Positions 17,976-27,298 of a stretch of DNA of 64,000 nucleotides are shown one piece after another. Numbering within the stretch: the first letter of the stretch is position 1; every line of letters starts with the position of its first letter. The stretch spans positions 454,001 through 518,000 of the forward strand of contig NZ_JABBXB010000001.1 in the NCBI RefSeq assembly GCF_013387485.1. The letters are read 5' to 3'. The stretch comes from Stenotrophomonas sp. SAM-B (GTDB lineage: Bacteria; Pseudomonadota; Gammaproteobacteria; Xanthomonadales; Xanthomonadaceae). The notes under the pieces were generated by a model. It did no database searches and had not been told where the DNA came from. It was given only the letters and a program-made list of their open reading frames with translations. A program made the position numbers and the translations under genes.

Positions 17976-19025
17976 ATGAAGCAGCTCCTGATGTCGACCA
18001 GCATGATGCTGATGGTGCCGATCTGCGCCCACGCACAGACCGCGCTGGCGGATCTGGACAAGGACATGGTCGGCCCTCGTACCGGGATTCTCGTGCTGGG
18101 CAGTGTGCACCTGAGCGAGTACAAGGATTTCGACCGGACATCGCTCGACCCCGTATTGGACAGGCTGGCCGCGTTCAAACCGGAGTTCATCACGATCGAG
18201 GCGCTCAGCGGAGAGCAGTGCGATCTGGCAGCGCGTCACCCGGGGGTATACGGCGAGGATTTCTGCGCGAGCACGGACGCGGCGAAGACGGCCACCGGGC
18301 TCGATGTGCCTTCCGCAATCGTTGAGGTCAATAACCAATTGAAGGTCTGGCCAGCTGCGCCCACGCACGCGCAGCGCCGCAGGCTGGCTGCCGTGTTCCT
18401 GGCGGCGGGTGAGCGGGCGTCGGCCTATGTGCAATGGTTGCAGCTGCCCCGTGCCGAGCAGCACCCAGGCGACGGATTGGACGACTCCCTGGTCGAGATG
18501 TTGCAGCAGCTCGACGCGCGCAACAACGAGGATTATCAGGTTGCCGCCCGCCTGGCGGCGCGACTCGGGCATCAGCGCGTGTATCCGGTCGATGACCACA
18601 CCGGCGGCACCCATCAGATTCCGGATCGCGCGGCCTTTGGCAAGGCGGTGCAGGATGCATGGAGCGCGGATCGATCGCGCCTGCAGCCGGTCATTGACGA
18701 GCAGAAGCGCGTCGTCACCGCCAAGGACATGCTATCGCTGTATAGGCTCACCAATGCGCCACGGACACAGGCGCTGATGGCCGAGTCCAACGTGCGGCCG
18801 GCGCTGGCCGCCGTGTCCGTGCAGCACTATCCGCAGATGTGGGTGCAAGGGTGGGAGATCCGCAATCTCCGGATGGTCGCCAACGTGCTGGATGTGGTTC
18901 GCCTCCACCCGGGCTCCCGCGTCCTCTCCATTGTCGGCGCGTCTCACAAGCCGTGGTTCGATGGCTGGCTGGGGCAGGTCTCGGGGGTGGATATCGTGGA
19001 TGTACAGGAAGTGCTCAAGGAGTAG
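17976..19025 (+). CDS. DUF5694-like secreted protein (TraB/GumN-type fold)
   Basis: A 349-residue protein with a signal peptide (MKQLLMSTSMMLMVPICAHAQ). It has the look of DUF5694 proteins, which share the TraB/GumN/ChaN-like fold: an early GILVLGSVHLSEY block, the acidic FKPEFITIEALSG block, and a late VLSIVGASHKPWFDGWLGQV block where family members carry a conserved GxxH. No activity is established for the family; some relatives are metal-dependent hydrolases. A GGTGGTG stretch precedes the ATG at 17976. The next gene, on the other strand, is the TonB-dependent receptor, so there is no operon link. Confidence 0.68.
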   Translation: MKQLLMSTSMMLMVPICAHAQTALADLDKDMVGPRTGILVLGSVHLSEYKDFDRTSLDPVLDRLAAFKPEFITIEALSGEQCDLAARHPGVYGEDFCASTDAAKTATGLDVPSAIVEVNNQLKVWPAAPTHAQRRRLAAVFLAAGERASAYVQWLQLPRAEQHPGDGLDDSLVEMLQQLDARNNEDYQVAARLAARLGHQRVYPVDDHTGGTHQIPDRAAFGKAVQDAWSADRSRLQPVIDEQKRVVTAKDMLSLYRLTNAPRTQALMAESNVRPALAAVSVQHYPQMWVQGWEIRNLRMVANVLDVVRLHPGSRVLSIVGASHKPWFDGWLGQVSGVDIVDVQEVLKE

Positions 19026-19058
19026 GAGGGCACCGCCCGCAGCACCCTCCACGCTGCC

Positions 19059-21260
19059 TCAGAACCGATAGTCGACTTCCGCACCGACGATGCGCGGGCG
19101 GTCGATGGGGCCGTAGTAGTTGCCGTCTCGTCCGAACGCCAGGTTGTCGAAGATCAGCCCATTGATGCGCCGCTTGTCGGTCAGGTTGTCCACGAACAGA
19201 CGCGCACTCCATGGCCCGGTCTCATAGCCGATCTGCAGGCCGATGATCGTCACTACAGATTGGTAGGCGCGATTGCGTTCGTCCAGCGCCATGCGGCCAT
19301 TGAACGACGACTCCACGCGCGCGAACAGCCCGGAGCGGTGCTGGTAGCGGGCGGCAAGATACGCGGTGTACTGCGGGGTGAGCTTCACATCGTTGCCGGC
19401 CAGGCTTTCATTGGCGCCGACGAACAGCTTGCGGTACTCGGCGTCGACGTAACCCGCATTTGCCATCAGCGTCAGCCCGGGCAGGACCTCCAGCGCACCC
19501 TCCAGTTCGACGCCACGCGAGCGGATCGAGGCATCCGAGCCGACGTAGTCCGAGGAGATCGGTCGTCCGTTGGCGTCGGTGGCCAGCTGGATTTCCTGCC
19601 AGTTGTCGGAGGTGATGTGGAACACCGCGCCACCGATATGCCCGCGCCCGTTGAGCACGTTCATCTTGAAGCCGAGCTCGTGGCTCCACATCATTTCAGA
19701 TTCGTAGCGCAGCACCTTGTCGTTGACGACGTCACTCTGCGCGGCCGCCAGATTGAAGCCGCCCGGGATGTAGCCCTTGGCCGATGCGGCGTAGAACGAG
19801 AGCGTGTCGCTGGCGTCGTAGCGCAGTGACACGCGTGGCAGTGTGGCAGTGAAGGTGTGTGCGAGTTCGGCGTCGCGATAGAACACCAGACCGCCCGGGC
19901 CCAGATCGAGCGTGCCTTCGCGCTGGCGGGTGGAGCGCTTGGCCTGCTCATGGCGCAGGCCAAGGCTGGCGGTCAGTTTCGGCAGCGAGGGTGGCGTGTA
20001 GCTGGCCGTGCCGAACACGCTGTAGTCCTGGCCATCCGAGCCCTGCAGCGGGGCGAGGTCATAGCTGCCGAGGCCGCGAAGCGGCGGGCCGACCAGGGTG
20101 CCGAGGATGGAATCCTTGTGATGCCGGTAGGTGGAGACGCCGGCGATGTAGGTCAGCGCCTGGTCGCTGGGCGAGCTGAAACGCAGCTCGCCGTTCCAGC
20201 TGTGCTGCTTGTCGTAGATGCGGCCGGCCAGCGCGGGTGTGGCGGTCATGTCGAAGTCGTAGCCGGCGGAGGTGTCTTCCTCCTGCCGGTAGGACAGCGC
20301 GGCATCCAGGGTGCCGCCGGAGAGCTGCCATTGCGCGCTGGTGCCGGCGACGGTTTCATTCCTGGTGGTGCGCTTGGGCGCATCGTTGATGTAGGTGAAG
20401 TCACCCGCACGGCGGCCGCCGTTGTAGAGATCGCCATAGGTGCGGTTGTACAGCCCCACATCCAACGGCAGGTACTCATACTCGAACATCCCGGGCGCAC
20501 GCGTGCCCAGGTGGTAGGCGATCGCGTTGATGGCCAGCGTATCGGTCGGCTCCCAGCGCAGCTTGCCCTGCAGGTAGGTCTCCTTGACCTTGCCTTTGAC
20601 CCCATTGAACGGCGTGAGGTTCTTGAGGTAGCTGTCTTCGTCCGAGGCCATGAACGCGACCGAGCCGAAGAGCCGGTCGCTGTTGCCCAGTGCGCCGCCG
20701 AGGAAGCCATCCACGCCGCTGCCATGGCCGTTGCCGAAAGAGGTCAGCCCGACATTCACCTCACCCTCGGTCGTCGCCGACGGTGCGCGCGTACGCACCA
20801 GCACCAGGCCGGACTCGCTGTTCGCCCCGTACAGCGTGCCCTGCGGGCCGCGCAGGATCTCCACCGACTCGACATGGTTCAACACTGCGTTGCTCAGTTC
20901 GCGGAACGGGATGCCGTCGATGTAGACCGAGGCGCGGTTGACCAGGAACGGGTTCGACTCGATCCCGCGGATGGAGATGAACATGTCGCTGAGCTGGCCC
21001 ATCACGTTGAACTTCACGTTCGGCGCCAGCTTGTCCAGGTCGCGGAACTCGGTGACGTGCGCTTCCTTGAGCGCTTCGCGGTCGAGCACGGTGACCGACA
21101 TGTCGCTCTTGAGGTACGGGGTATCGCGTTTGCTGCCGGTGACCACGATGCCGTCCAGCTCGGTGGCCTTGTCGGTAGGCGTGGACTGCGCGCGGGCGGG
21201 CGCGCTGGGCAGCAGATGAAGCGCGGCGAGCACGGCGCCGGCGAGTACAGCGTGTTTCAC
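19059..21260 (-). CDS. TonB-dependent outer-membrane receptor
   Basis: A 733-residue receptor with a signal peptide ending SAPARAQ, a TonB-box-like segment (DGIVVTGS) and the plug domain (residues 45-160; VTVLDREAL, ISIRGIESNPF, VYIDGIPF, VEILRGPQGTLYG), followed by a 22-strand barrel ending in aromatic VDYRF, the usual C-terminal signature. Such receptors import siderophores, metal complexes or other large ligands. The start is GTG 21260 (VKHAVLAGAV); the frame continues to 21407 but that part overlaps the divergent promoter region. It is divergent from an AraC-family gene, the usual arrangement for siderophore receptors under a PchR-type activator; the ligand is unknown. Confidence 0.9.
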   Translation of the reverse strand: MKHAVLAGAVLAALHLLPSAPARAQSTPTDKATELDGIVVTGSKRDTPYLKSDMSVTVLDREALKEAHVTEFRDLDKLAPNVKFNVMGQLSDMFISIRGIESNPFLVNRASVYIDGIPFRELSNAVLNHVESVEILRGPQGTLYGANSESGLVLVRTRAPSATTEGEVNVGLTSFGNGHGSGVDGFLGGALGNSDRLFGSVAFMASDEDSYLKNLTPFNGVKGKVKETYLQGKLRWEPTDTLAINAIAYHLGTRAPGMFEYEYLPLDVGLYNRTYGDLYNGGRRAGDFTYINDAPKRTTRNETVAGTSAQWQLSGGTLDAALSYRQEEDTSAGYDFDMTATPALAGRIYDKQHSWNGELRFSSPSDQALTYIAGVSTYRHHKDSILGTLVGPPLRGLGSYDLAPLQGSDGQDYSVFGTASYTPPSLPKLTASLGLRHEQAKRSTRQREGTLDLGPGGLVFYRDAELAHTFTATLPRVSLRYDASDTLSFYAASAKGYIPGGFNLAAAQSDVVNDKVLRYESEMMWSHELGFKMNVLNGRGHIGGAVFHITSDNWQEIQLATDANGRPISSDYVGSDASIRSRGVELEGALEVLPGLTLMANAGYVDAEYRKLFVGANESLAGNDVKLTPQYTAYLAARYQHRSGLFARVESSFNGRMALDERNRAYQSVVTIIGLQIGYETGPWSARLFVDNLTDKRRINGLIFDNLAFGRDGNYYGPIDRPRIVGAEVDYRF

Positions 21261-21314
21261 GAGGAGCCTCTGGAGGTGGTGGCGCGCACCACGGTGATGG
21301 GAGGGATCCTCGAA

Positions 21315-21329
21315 TGTTATTGTGTAACA
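21315..21329. promoter_or_regulatory. Perfect palindrome TGTTA-N5-TAACA between receptor and AraC genes
   Basis: TGTTA TTGTG TAACA is a perfect 5-bp inverted repeat in the 122-bp gap between the start codons of the divergent TonB-dependent receptor (21260) and AraC regulator (21383). It stands out as the only AT-rich patch in that gap. It may be an operator for the AraC protein or another regulator; it does not match the Fur consensus well. Confidence 0.4.
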
Positions 21330-21382
21330 ATCGGGCGCCGCCGCTCCATTTCCGGCGTGGCTGCTCCAGAACTGGACACCTG

Positions 21383-22249
21383 ATGACCTGCTCCCTTGCC
21401 CCGCCACCGTCCGTCGTGGCCGAACGTCTGGCGGCCGAAGCCGGCCGTCCGCTGGATGCCTGCGTCGGCAACGCCGACGGCTCGGTGTTGATGCTCCGCC
21501 ACGCGTTCCCGGCAGCGCAGGGCACGCTGGGCGAGGGCAGCGCGCTGCGCATCGGGCTGCTCACCGCGGGCGGCGGCGCGCTGTATCAACGCACGGCGCT
21601 TGGGCGCATCGCGCAGCCCTGGCGCACAGGTACGTTCAACGTGGTGTTGCCGGACTGCCCCGGCGAGTTCCGCAGCCCACCCTTGGCGCTGCTGGGCCTG
21701 GCGATCGACGCGCGCCATCTGCAGGGGCATGGCGTGCGCTTGGAGCAGCTGCATCGCGCGGCATCAGCGCTGCATGACGACCCGGTGATCGCCTCGGTGC
21801 TGGGGGCGTTGTGGCACTGTGCCGAGGCACATGCCGGGTCCGCCGCGTTCTTCGAGCACGGTGTCGAACTGGTGCTGAAGCGGTTGGCGGGGCTGCCGGT
21901 TGCGGCGCCCGCTACGCGACGCGCGCTGTCACCGACGCACCTCAAGCGCGTGCAGGAACTGATCGATGCCCATCTCGGCGACGATCTGGGCGTTGCCCGC
22001 ATGGCGCAGGAAGTCGGGCAGGAGGCCAGTGGATTCAGTCGCGGCTTCCGCCTTGCGACCGGCATGACGCCCTACGCGTATCTCACCTGGCGCCGGATGG
22101 AGGCGGCCAAGCCGATGCTGCTGGCAGGCCGCAGCGTTACCGAGGTCGCGTTGGCGATGGGCTACGCCAACCCGGGCAAGTTCGCCGCGGCGTTCCGGCG
22201 GGTGACCGGGCAGGCGCCGTCGCGATGGGCAGACACTGCCACGCGGTGA
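21383..22249 (+). CDS. AraC-family transcriptional regulator
   Basis: A 288-residue regulator with a C-terminal AraC DNA-binding domain holding two helix-turn-helix units: residues around VARMAQEVGQEASGFSRGF and, after the linker helix, VTEVALAMGYANPGKFAAAF with the signature end RRVTGQAPSRWR-like RRVTGQAPSRWAD. The N-terminal 180 residues are the ligand-sensing part, with no clear match. ATG 21383 (MTCSLAPPPS) is preferred; the longer frame starts inside the palindrome at 21315. Divergence from a TonB-dependent receptor suggests it activates that receptor when the ligand (perhaps a siderophore) is present. Confidence 0.88.
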   Translation: MTCSLAPPPSVVAERLAAEAGRPLDACVGNADGSVLMLRHAFPAAQGTLGEGSALRIGLLTAGGGALYQRTALGRIAQPWRTGTFNVVLPDCPGEFRSPPLALLGLAIDARHLQGHGVRLEQLHRAASALHDDPVIASVLGALWHCAEAHAGSAAFFEHGVELVLKRLAGLPVAAPATRRALSPTHLKRVQELIDAHLGDDLGVARMAQEVGQEASGFSRGFRLATGMTPYAYLTWRRMEAAKPMLLAGRSVTEVALAMGYANPGKFAAAFRRVTGQAPSRWADTATR

Positions 22250-22555
22250 TCAGGGCTGCACCGCGTGCGTGCCCGTGCCGCCCACCGGCTCGGTCTCGAA
22301 CCGCTCGCCGAACGCCGTGATCATCGGCCGCGCTTTCGCGATCGCCGCCTGGACAGACGGTAGTGCCAGCGAGGCACGGTGCAGTTCCTGGCTGTCCCAG
22401 ACCTCGGTGATCCAGATCGCCTCCGCGGCGGTAGGGTCGCGCGCCACCACGTAGCTGTGGCAGCCGGGCATCGTGACGGTGCCCTCCAGGAGGATCGCGA
22501 TGACTGCATCGCGCTGGCCGGGCGCGGTCAACATCTTGCCGATCAGACCGTACAT
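22250..22555 (-). CDS. ABM-domain monooxygenase-like protein
   Basis: A 101-residue protein of the antibiotic biosynthesis monooxygenase (ABM) dimeric alpha/beta-barrel family. Typical features are the N-terminal MYGLIGKMLTAPGQRDAV strand-helix, the central GCHSYVVARDPT strand and ITEVWDSQELHRASLALPSVQ. Members include quinol monooxygenases and IsdG-like heme oxygenases, but most are of unknown substrate. It lies tail to tail with the AraC gene (adjacent stop codons), so no operon link is shown. The open frame upstream to 24121 is antisense to the SulP gene and is rejected. Confidence 0.85.
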   Translation of the reverse strand: MYGLIGKMLTAPGQRDAVIAILLEGTVTMPGCHSYVVARDPTAAEAIWITEVWDSQELHRASLALPSVQAAIAKARPMITAFGERFETEPVGGTGTHAVQP

Positions 22556-22807
22556 GAAGGCACCTGGAAGGAGGACAGGCACCCATCGTGGGCGCACGCC
22601 GGGTGAAGGGTCAACCATCCGGGCCGGTTTGAGGCCGCCCGCGACTGCGCTATCCTGCGCGCCGCTTCCGCTGCCCCGGCAGGACCCTTGTGATGACGCC
22701 ACCCTGATACCGCGTTGACGACGCGCCGGCCATTGCGCTGGCTCAGGGAGTGCCTTGTCCTCATCACACAACGCGCCGTGCGCATCGCCGGTGCGTGGAG
22801 TCTGTCC

Positions 22808-24274
22808 ATGTCTGTTTCCTATCCGCTGCGCCAGCAATGGCTCGGCAATATCCGCGGTGATCTGCTGTCCGGCGCCGTGGTCGCCCTCGCGCTGATTCCC
22901 GAGGCGATCGCCTTCTCCATCATCGCCGGGGTCGACCCCAAGGTCGGCCTGTACGCGTCGTTCTGCATCGCGGTGGTCACCGCCATCGCCGGTGGACGGC
23001 CGGGCATGATTTCCGCGGCCACCGGCGCGATGGCGCTGGTGATGGTCGACCTGGTCCGCGATCACGGCCTGCAGTACCTGCTGGCCGCCACGATCCTGGC
23101 CGGGCTGCTGCAGATCGTCGCGGGCGCGCTGAAACTCGGCGCCCTGATGCGCTTCGTCTCGCGCTCGGTGATCACCGGCTTCGTCAACGCGCTGGCGATC
23201 CTGATCTTCCTGGCGCAGCTGCCCGAACTGATCGGGATGCCGTGGACGGTGTATGCCGTGTGCGCGGCGGGCCTGGCGATCATCTACCTGCTGCCACTGC
23301 TGACCCGGGCGGTGCCCTCGCCGCTGGTGGCGATCGTGGTGCTGACCGCGCTCTCGATCTGGCTCGGGCTGGACATCCGCACCGTCGGCGACATGGGCGC
23401 GCTGCCCGACAGCCTGCCCACCTTCCTGCTGCCGGATGTGCCGCTCACCTGGGAGACCCTGCGCATCCTGCTGCCGGTGTCGGCCACGCTGGCGGTGGTG
23501 GGTCTGCTGGAGTCGATGATGACCGCGCAGATCGTGGAAGACATGACCGACACGCCGAGCCAGCGCAACCGTGAGTGCGCCGGGCAGGGCCTGGCCAACA
23601 TCACCGCGGGGCTGTTCGGCGGCATGGGCGGCTGCGCGATGATCGGGCAGTCGGTGATCAATGTGTCCTCCGGCGGACGCGGGCGGCTGTCGTGCCTGGT
23701 GGCCGGCGTGCTGTTGCTGCTGCTGGTGGTGTACGGCGCGGACTGGGTCCGGCAGATCCCGATGGCCGCGCTGGTCGCGGTGATGATCATGGTCAGCATC
23801 GGCACCTTCCACTGGCGCTCGTTCGCCGAGTTCCGGTTGCACCCGAAAAGCTCCTCGGTGGTGATGCTGGGTACGGTGATCGTCACCGTCGCCACGCATG
23901 ACCTGGCCAAGGGCGTGCTCACCGGGGTGCTGCTGTCGGCCCTGTTCTTCGCCCGCAAGGTGGGCCGGATGCTGGACATCCAGGATGCCGTGACCGCCGA
24001 GGGCACGCGTGTCTACACGGTGAGTGGCCAGGTGTTCTTCGCCTCGGCCGGGCAGTTCGCCGCGGCGTTCGATCTGCTGCACGTGCCCGAGCGCGTGGAG
24101 ATCGATCTGACCCATGCGCACTTATGGGATCTCAGTGCGGTCGGTGCGCTGGAGCGGGTGACCGGCAAGCTGCGCGCGCGCGGGGTCCACGTCGAGGTGA
24201 TCGGACTCAATGCGGCCAGCCAGACGCTGGTGGAGCGGCTGGGGCGTGGCGAGCGCGGCGCGGGCGTTCACTGA
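22808..24274 (+). CDS. SulP-family inorganic anion transporter
   Basis: A 488-residue permease with 10-12 membrane segments and a C-terminal STAS domain (about residues 395-485, [18 protein letters not shown] to [14 protein letters not shown]). Sulfate-transporter family signatures are [19 protein letters not shown] in segment 1-2 and [19 protein letters not shown] in the middle. SulP proteins carry sulfate, bicarbonate, or other anions; the ligand is unclear. The ATG at 22808 is preceded by GGAG at 8 nt. No carbonic anhydrase or sulfur gene is adjacent. Confidence 0.9.
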   Translation: MSVSYPLRQQWLGNIRGDLLSGAVVALALIPEAIAFSIIAGVDPKVGLYASFCIAVVTAIAGGRPGMISAATGAMALVMVDLVRDHGLQYLLAATILAGLLQIVAGALKLGALMRFVSRSVITGFVNALAILIFLAQLPELIGMPWTVYAVCAAGLAIIYLLPLLTRAVPSPLVAIVVLTALSIWLGLDIRTVGDMGALPDSLPTFLLPDVPLTWETLRILLPVSATLAVVGLLESMMTAQIVEDMTDTPSQRNRECAGQGLANITAGLFGGMGGCAMIGQSVINVSSGGRGRLSCLVAGVLLLLLVVYGADWVRQIPMAALVAVMIMVSIGTFHWRSFAEFRLHPKSSSVVMLGTVIVTVATHDLAKGVLTGVLLSALFFARKVGRMLDIQDAVTAEGTRVYTVSGQVFFASAGQFAAAFDLLHVPERVEIDLTHAHLWDLSAVGALERVTGKLRARGVHVEVIGLNAASQTLVERLGRGERGAGVH

Positions 24275-24604
24275 ACACGGTCAGGAAGCCGCGCTAAACA
24301 TCGCGCGCATTGCGCCGTTATCCAGCTGAGTCCCTTCTCTGGGCCGGCGCCGTCACGGTGCGGGCAGGCGGCATCTCCACAGGGCAGGGCGGTGGCACCG
24401 TGGCGTACGACGCGGTGACCCCCAGCACAGGACCAGCGCAGCCGGGAGTGGCGGCGGGCTGCCTGTGCCGATCCGACGTTGCATCGATCCCTGCTGGCCG
24501 CGCCGTGATGACACCGCGCGCGTGCCGGCCCGCAATGGACTGCGTGTTTCCGTGGCGGCGCGTGACTGCGTCCGCCGGTATGCCCTTTTTCCGGAACCGC
24601 CCCC
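24275..24604 (+). other. Long leader of the chemoreceptor gene
   Basis: 330 bp with no open frame I can support. It holds the FliA-type promoter at 24295-24321 and then about 280 bp of untranslated leader before the chemoreceptor start. The leader is GC-rich and contains several short inverted repeats but no riboswitch that I recognise. Confidence 0.5.
24295..24321 (+). promoter_or_regulatory. FliA (sigma-28) type promoter
   Basis: TAAACATC, 11 bp, then GCCGTTAT. This fits the flagellar sigma-28 consensus (TAAA at -35, N15 overall, GCCGATAA at -10) at the exact spacing. The downstream gene is a chemoreceptor, a standard FliA target, which strengthens the call. Confidence 0.65.
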
Positions 24605-27199
24605 ATGCCCGTGTCCCGCCCCACCGCGTCCAAGCGCCCCGGCAGCATCGCCAACCGACTGATGCTGGGTACCGCATTGATCGCCATGCTCTGCTTCGGT
24701 GTCACCGCCGCCATCAGCTACCGCGAAGCCAGTGCCTCCCTGGTCGACGCCTCACGCCACACCATGCAGAGCGAGGCCCAGGCCGAAGCGCTGCGGGTGA
24801 GCGGTGATCTGTCCAGCGCCTTCGCCACCAGCCAGGCGCTCGCGCAGAACCTGCTGGTCCAGCGCGCCGCGGGCACGCTCTCCCGGGCGACGGTGGCCGC
24901 GGTCATCCGCCAGCAGGTGCAGGTGCACCCGGAATGGGTGGGCTTCGGCACGTTGTGGGAGCCGGAGGCTTTCGATGGCAAGGACGCCGAGTTCGTCGGT
25001 GCCGAGGCGCACGACGACACCGGCCGGTTCATGAGCTACTGGGCCTGGCACGAGGGGGCCCCGATGCAGGATGCGCTGAAGGGGTACGACGTGCCCGGTG
25101 ATGGCGACTGGTACCTCAAGCCGAAGGCGCTCAAGCGGCAGACGGTGGCCGAACCCTACACCTACGAGATCGCCGGGCAGAAGGTGCTGATGACCACGCT
25201 GTCCACCCCGGTGGTCGACGATGGCACGTTCCTCGGCGTAGTGACGGTGGACTTCGCGCTGGCCGCCCTGCAGAAGCACCTGGCCGCATTGCGCCCGATG
25301 GGCGAAGGCCACGTTGAACTGATCTCGCCCGGCGGCATCGTGTTGGCTGCGAAGGATCCGAGCGAGATCGGCAAGCGTCGCGAGGATGCGCTGACCACCC
25401 AGGTGCTGGCGGCAGTGAAGGCCGACAAGACCTTCGACGCCTTCGAACCGGATGCCGCGGGCGATGTGAAAACCTACGTGCCGTTGCGCATCGGCGGCAG
25501 CGAAGAGCACTTCGCACTCGGCGTGATCGTGCCGCATGCGCTGATCACCGAAAAGGCGCGCGCGCTGCTGTGGATCATCCTCGCCGTGGGCCTGGGTGCG
25601 GCACTGGTGCTCAGTGGCAGCGTGTACGTGTTGCTGCGCCGGCAGGCGATCCGCCCCCTGGCCGATGCTGTCCGTCTCTCGGCCGACGTCGCCGAGGGCC
25701 GTCTGGATACGCCGCTGCCGCCGGCGCGCAACGATGAGGTGGGCCGCCTGCTGGAATCGATGCAGCGCATGCGCGGCCAGCTGCGCGCGGTGATGGCCGC
25801 ACAGGGCGAGATGGCCCAGCGCCACGAGGCAGGCGAGCTGAGCTACCGCATGGACGCGCAGGCCTTCCCGGGCGAGTACGGCAAGATGGTGGAAGACACC
25901 AACCAGCTGGTCGGGGCCAACATCGCGGTGACCCGCCGCCTGGTCGAGGTGATGCAGCGCTATGCGGTCGGTGACCTGAGCCCGGACATGGATCGCCTGC
26001 CCGGCGAACAGGCGGCCTTCACCGCCGCGATGGATACCACCAAGGCCAACCTGCGTGCGATCAACACCCAGATCGGGGAACTGGCCGGCGCGGCGGCGGT
26101 GGGCGATTTCAGCCAGCGCGGCGACGTCGTGCGTTTCGACCACGACTTCCGCGCGATGGTCGAGAACCTCAACACGATGATGCAGGTCAGCGATGACAAT
26201 CTGCAGCAGATCTCCGCGCTGCTGCGCGCGATCGCGGCGGGCGACCTCACCGCGCGCATGCAGGGCGATTTCCATGGCGTGTTCGCGCGGATGCGGGACG
26301 ATGCCAACACCACCGTGGCCCAGCTGACCGACATCGTCGGCCGCATCCAGCAGGCGACCGGCAGCATCAATCTGGCCGCCGGCGAGATCGCCGCGGGCAA
26401 CAGCGATCTGTCGCGCCGTACCGAACAGCAGGCGGCCAGCCTGGAGGAGACCGCGGCGTCGATGGAGGAGCTCACCTCCACCGTGCGCCAGAACGCGGAC
26501 CATGCCGTGCAGGCGAACCAGCTCGCGGCCGGCGCCGCCGACGTGGCCTCGCAGGGCGGCGTGGTGGTCGGCCAGGTCGTGACCACGATGGCCGGCATCG
26601 AGGCCTCGTCCAAGCGCATCGCCGAGATCATCTCGGTGATCGACGGCATTGCGTTCCAGACCAACATCCTGGCCTTGAATGCCGCCGTGGAAGCGGCGCG
26701 CGCCGGCGAACAGGGCCGCGGCTTCGCGGTGGTGGCCACGGAAGTGCGCGCGCTGGCGCAGCGCTCGGCGGGAGCAGCCAAGGAGATCAAGACCCTGATC
26801 GACGACTCGGTCACCCAGGTCAGCGCGGGCTCGGCGCTGGTGCACACTGCCGGCCGCACGATGGAAGAGATCGTCACCGGCGTGCGCCGGGTCAACGACA
26901 TCATGGCCGAGATTTCGGCGGCCTCGAAGGAACAGTCCGCCGGCATCGAGCAGGTCAACCAGACCATCACCCAGATGGACGAGACCACGCAGCAGAATGC
27001 GGCATTGGTCGAGGAAGCCACGGCTGCGGCGCGCGCGATGGAAGAGCAGGCGCAGCAGCTGGGCACTGCCGTGGCGATCTTCCGCCTGCAGTCCAGTGCT
27101 GGCCCGGCCAGTGCATCGGCACGCCGCGCCGCGCCGGCGCGCAGCACCGCGCGGATGCCCGCAGCGGCCGTGGCCGGGGACGACTGGCAGACCTTCTGA
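24605..27199 (+). CDS. Methyl-accepting chemotaxis protein with Cache sensor and CheR-tether
   Basis: An 864-residue chemoreceptor. Domains: membrane segment at residues 20-40; a periplasmic double-Cache domain (about 45-315, with [20 protein letters not shown] and [18 protein letters not shown]); second membrane segment (about 320-345); a chain of HAMP units ([50 protein letters not shown] and [16 protein letters not shown]); and the signalling domain with the hairpin tip [20 protein letters not shown]. The C-terminus ends DWQTF, close to the NWETF pentapeptide that tethers the CheR methyltransferase and CheB in E. coli receptors. Ala/Gln/Glu-rich methylation helices flank the tip. The ligand cannot be told; the amino-acid-type Cache motif is only partly present. 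Confidence 0.93.
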   Translation: MPVSRPTASKRPGSIANRLMLGTALIAMLCFGVTAAISYREASASLVDASRHTMQSEAQAEALRVSGDLSSAFATSQALAQNLLVQRAAGTLSRATVAAVIRQQVQVHPEWVGFGTLWEPEAFDGKDAEFVGAEAHDDTGRFMSYWAWHEGAPMQDALKGYDVPGDGDWYLKPKALKRQTVAEPYTYEIAGQKVLMTTLSTPVVDDGTFLGVVTVDFALAALQKHLAALRPMGEGHVELISPGGIVLAAKDPSEIGKRREDALTTQVLAAVKADKTFDAFEPDAAGDVKTYVPLRIGGSEEHFALGVIVPHALITEKARALLWIILAVGLGAALVLSGSVYVLLRRQAIRPLADAVRLSADVAEGRLDTPLPPARNDEVGRLLESMQRMRGQLRAVMAAQGEMAQRHEAGELSYRMDAQAFPGEYGKMVEDTNQLVGANIAVTRRLVEVMQRYAVGDLSPDMDRLPGEQAAFTAAMDTTKANLRAINTQIGELAGAAAVGDFSQRGDVVRFDHDFRAMVENLNTMMQVSDDNLQQISALLRAIAAGDLTARMQGDFHGVFARMRDDANTTVAQLTDIVGRIQQATGSINLAAGEIAAGNSDLSRRTEQQAASLEETAASMEELTSTVRQNADHAVQANQLAAGAADVASQGGVVVGQVVTTMAGIEASSKRIAEIISVIDGIAFQTNILALNAAVEAARAGEQGRGFAVVATEVRALAQRSAGAAKEIKTLIDDSVTQVSAGSALVHTAGRTMEEIVTGVRRVNDIMAEISAASKEQSAGIEQVNQTITQMDETTQQNAALVEEATAAARAMEEQAQQLGTAVAIFRLQSSAGPASASARRAAPARSTARMPAAAVAGDDWQTF

Positions 27200-27298
27200 T
27201 CCATCCGGCGTGCCGCATGCAGCGGCACGCCTGGTTCACCGGATGCTCACCGCCCTGCGTTGGTCATCGGCGCTATCCTGTCCGGGCATGGTGAGCAC

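Noticed and set aside
21311..21332. Fur box in the receptor/AraC gap
   Set aside because: The palindrome TGTTA-N5-TAACA does not match the Fur consensus GATAATGATAATCATTATC at enough positions.
24752..26845. 697-codon minus-strand frame over the chemoreceptor gene
   Set aside because: It is antisense to a gene with clear domains and has no start signal or family pattern.
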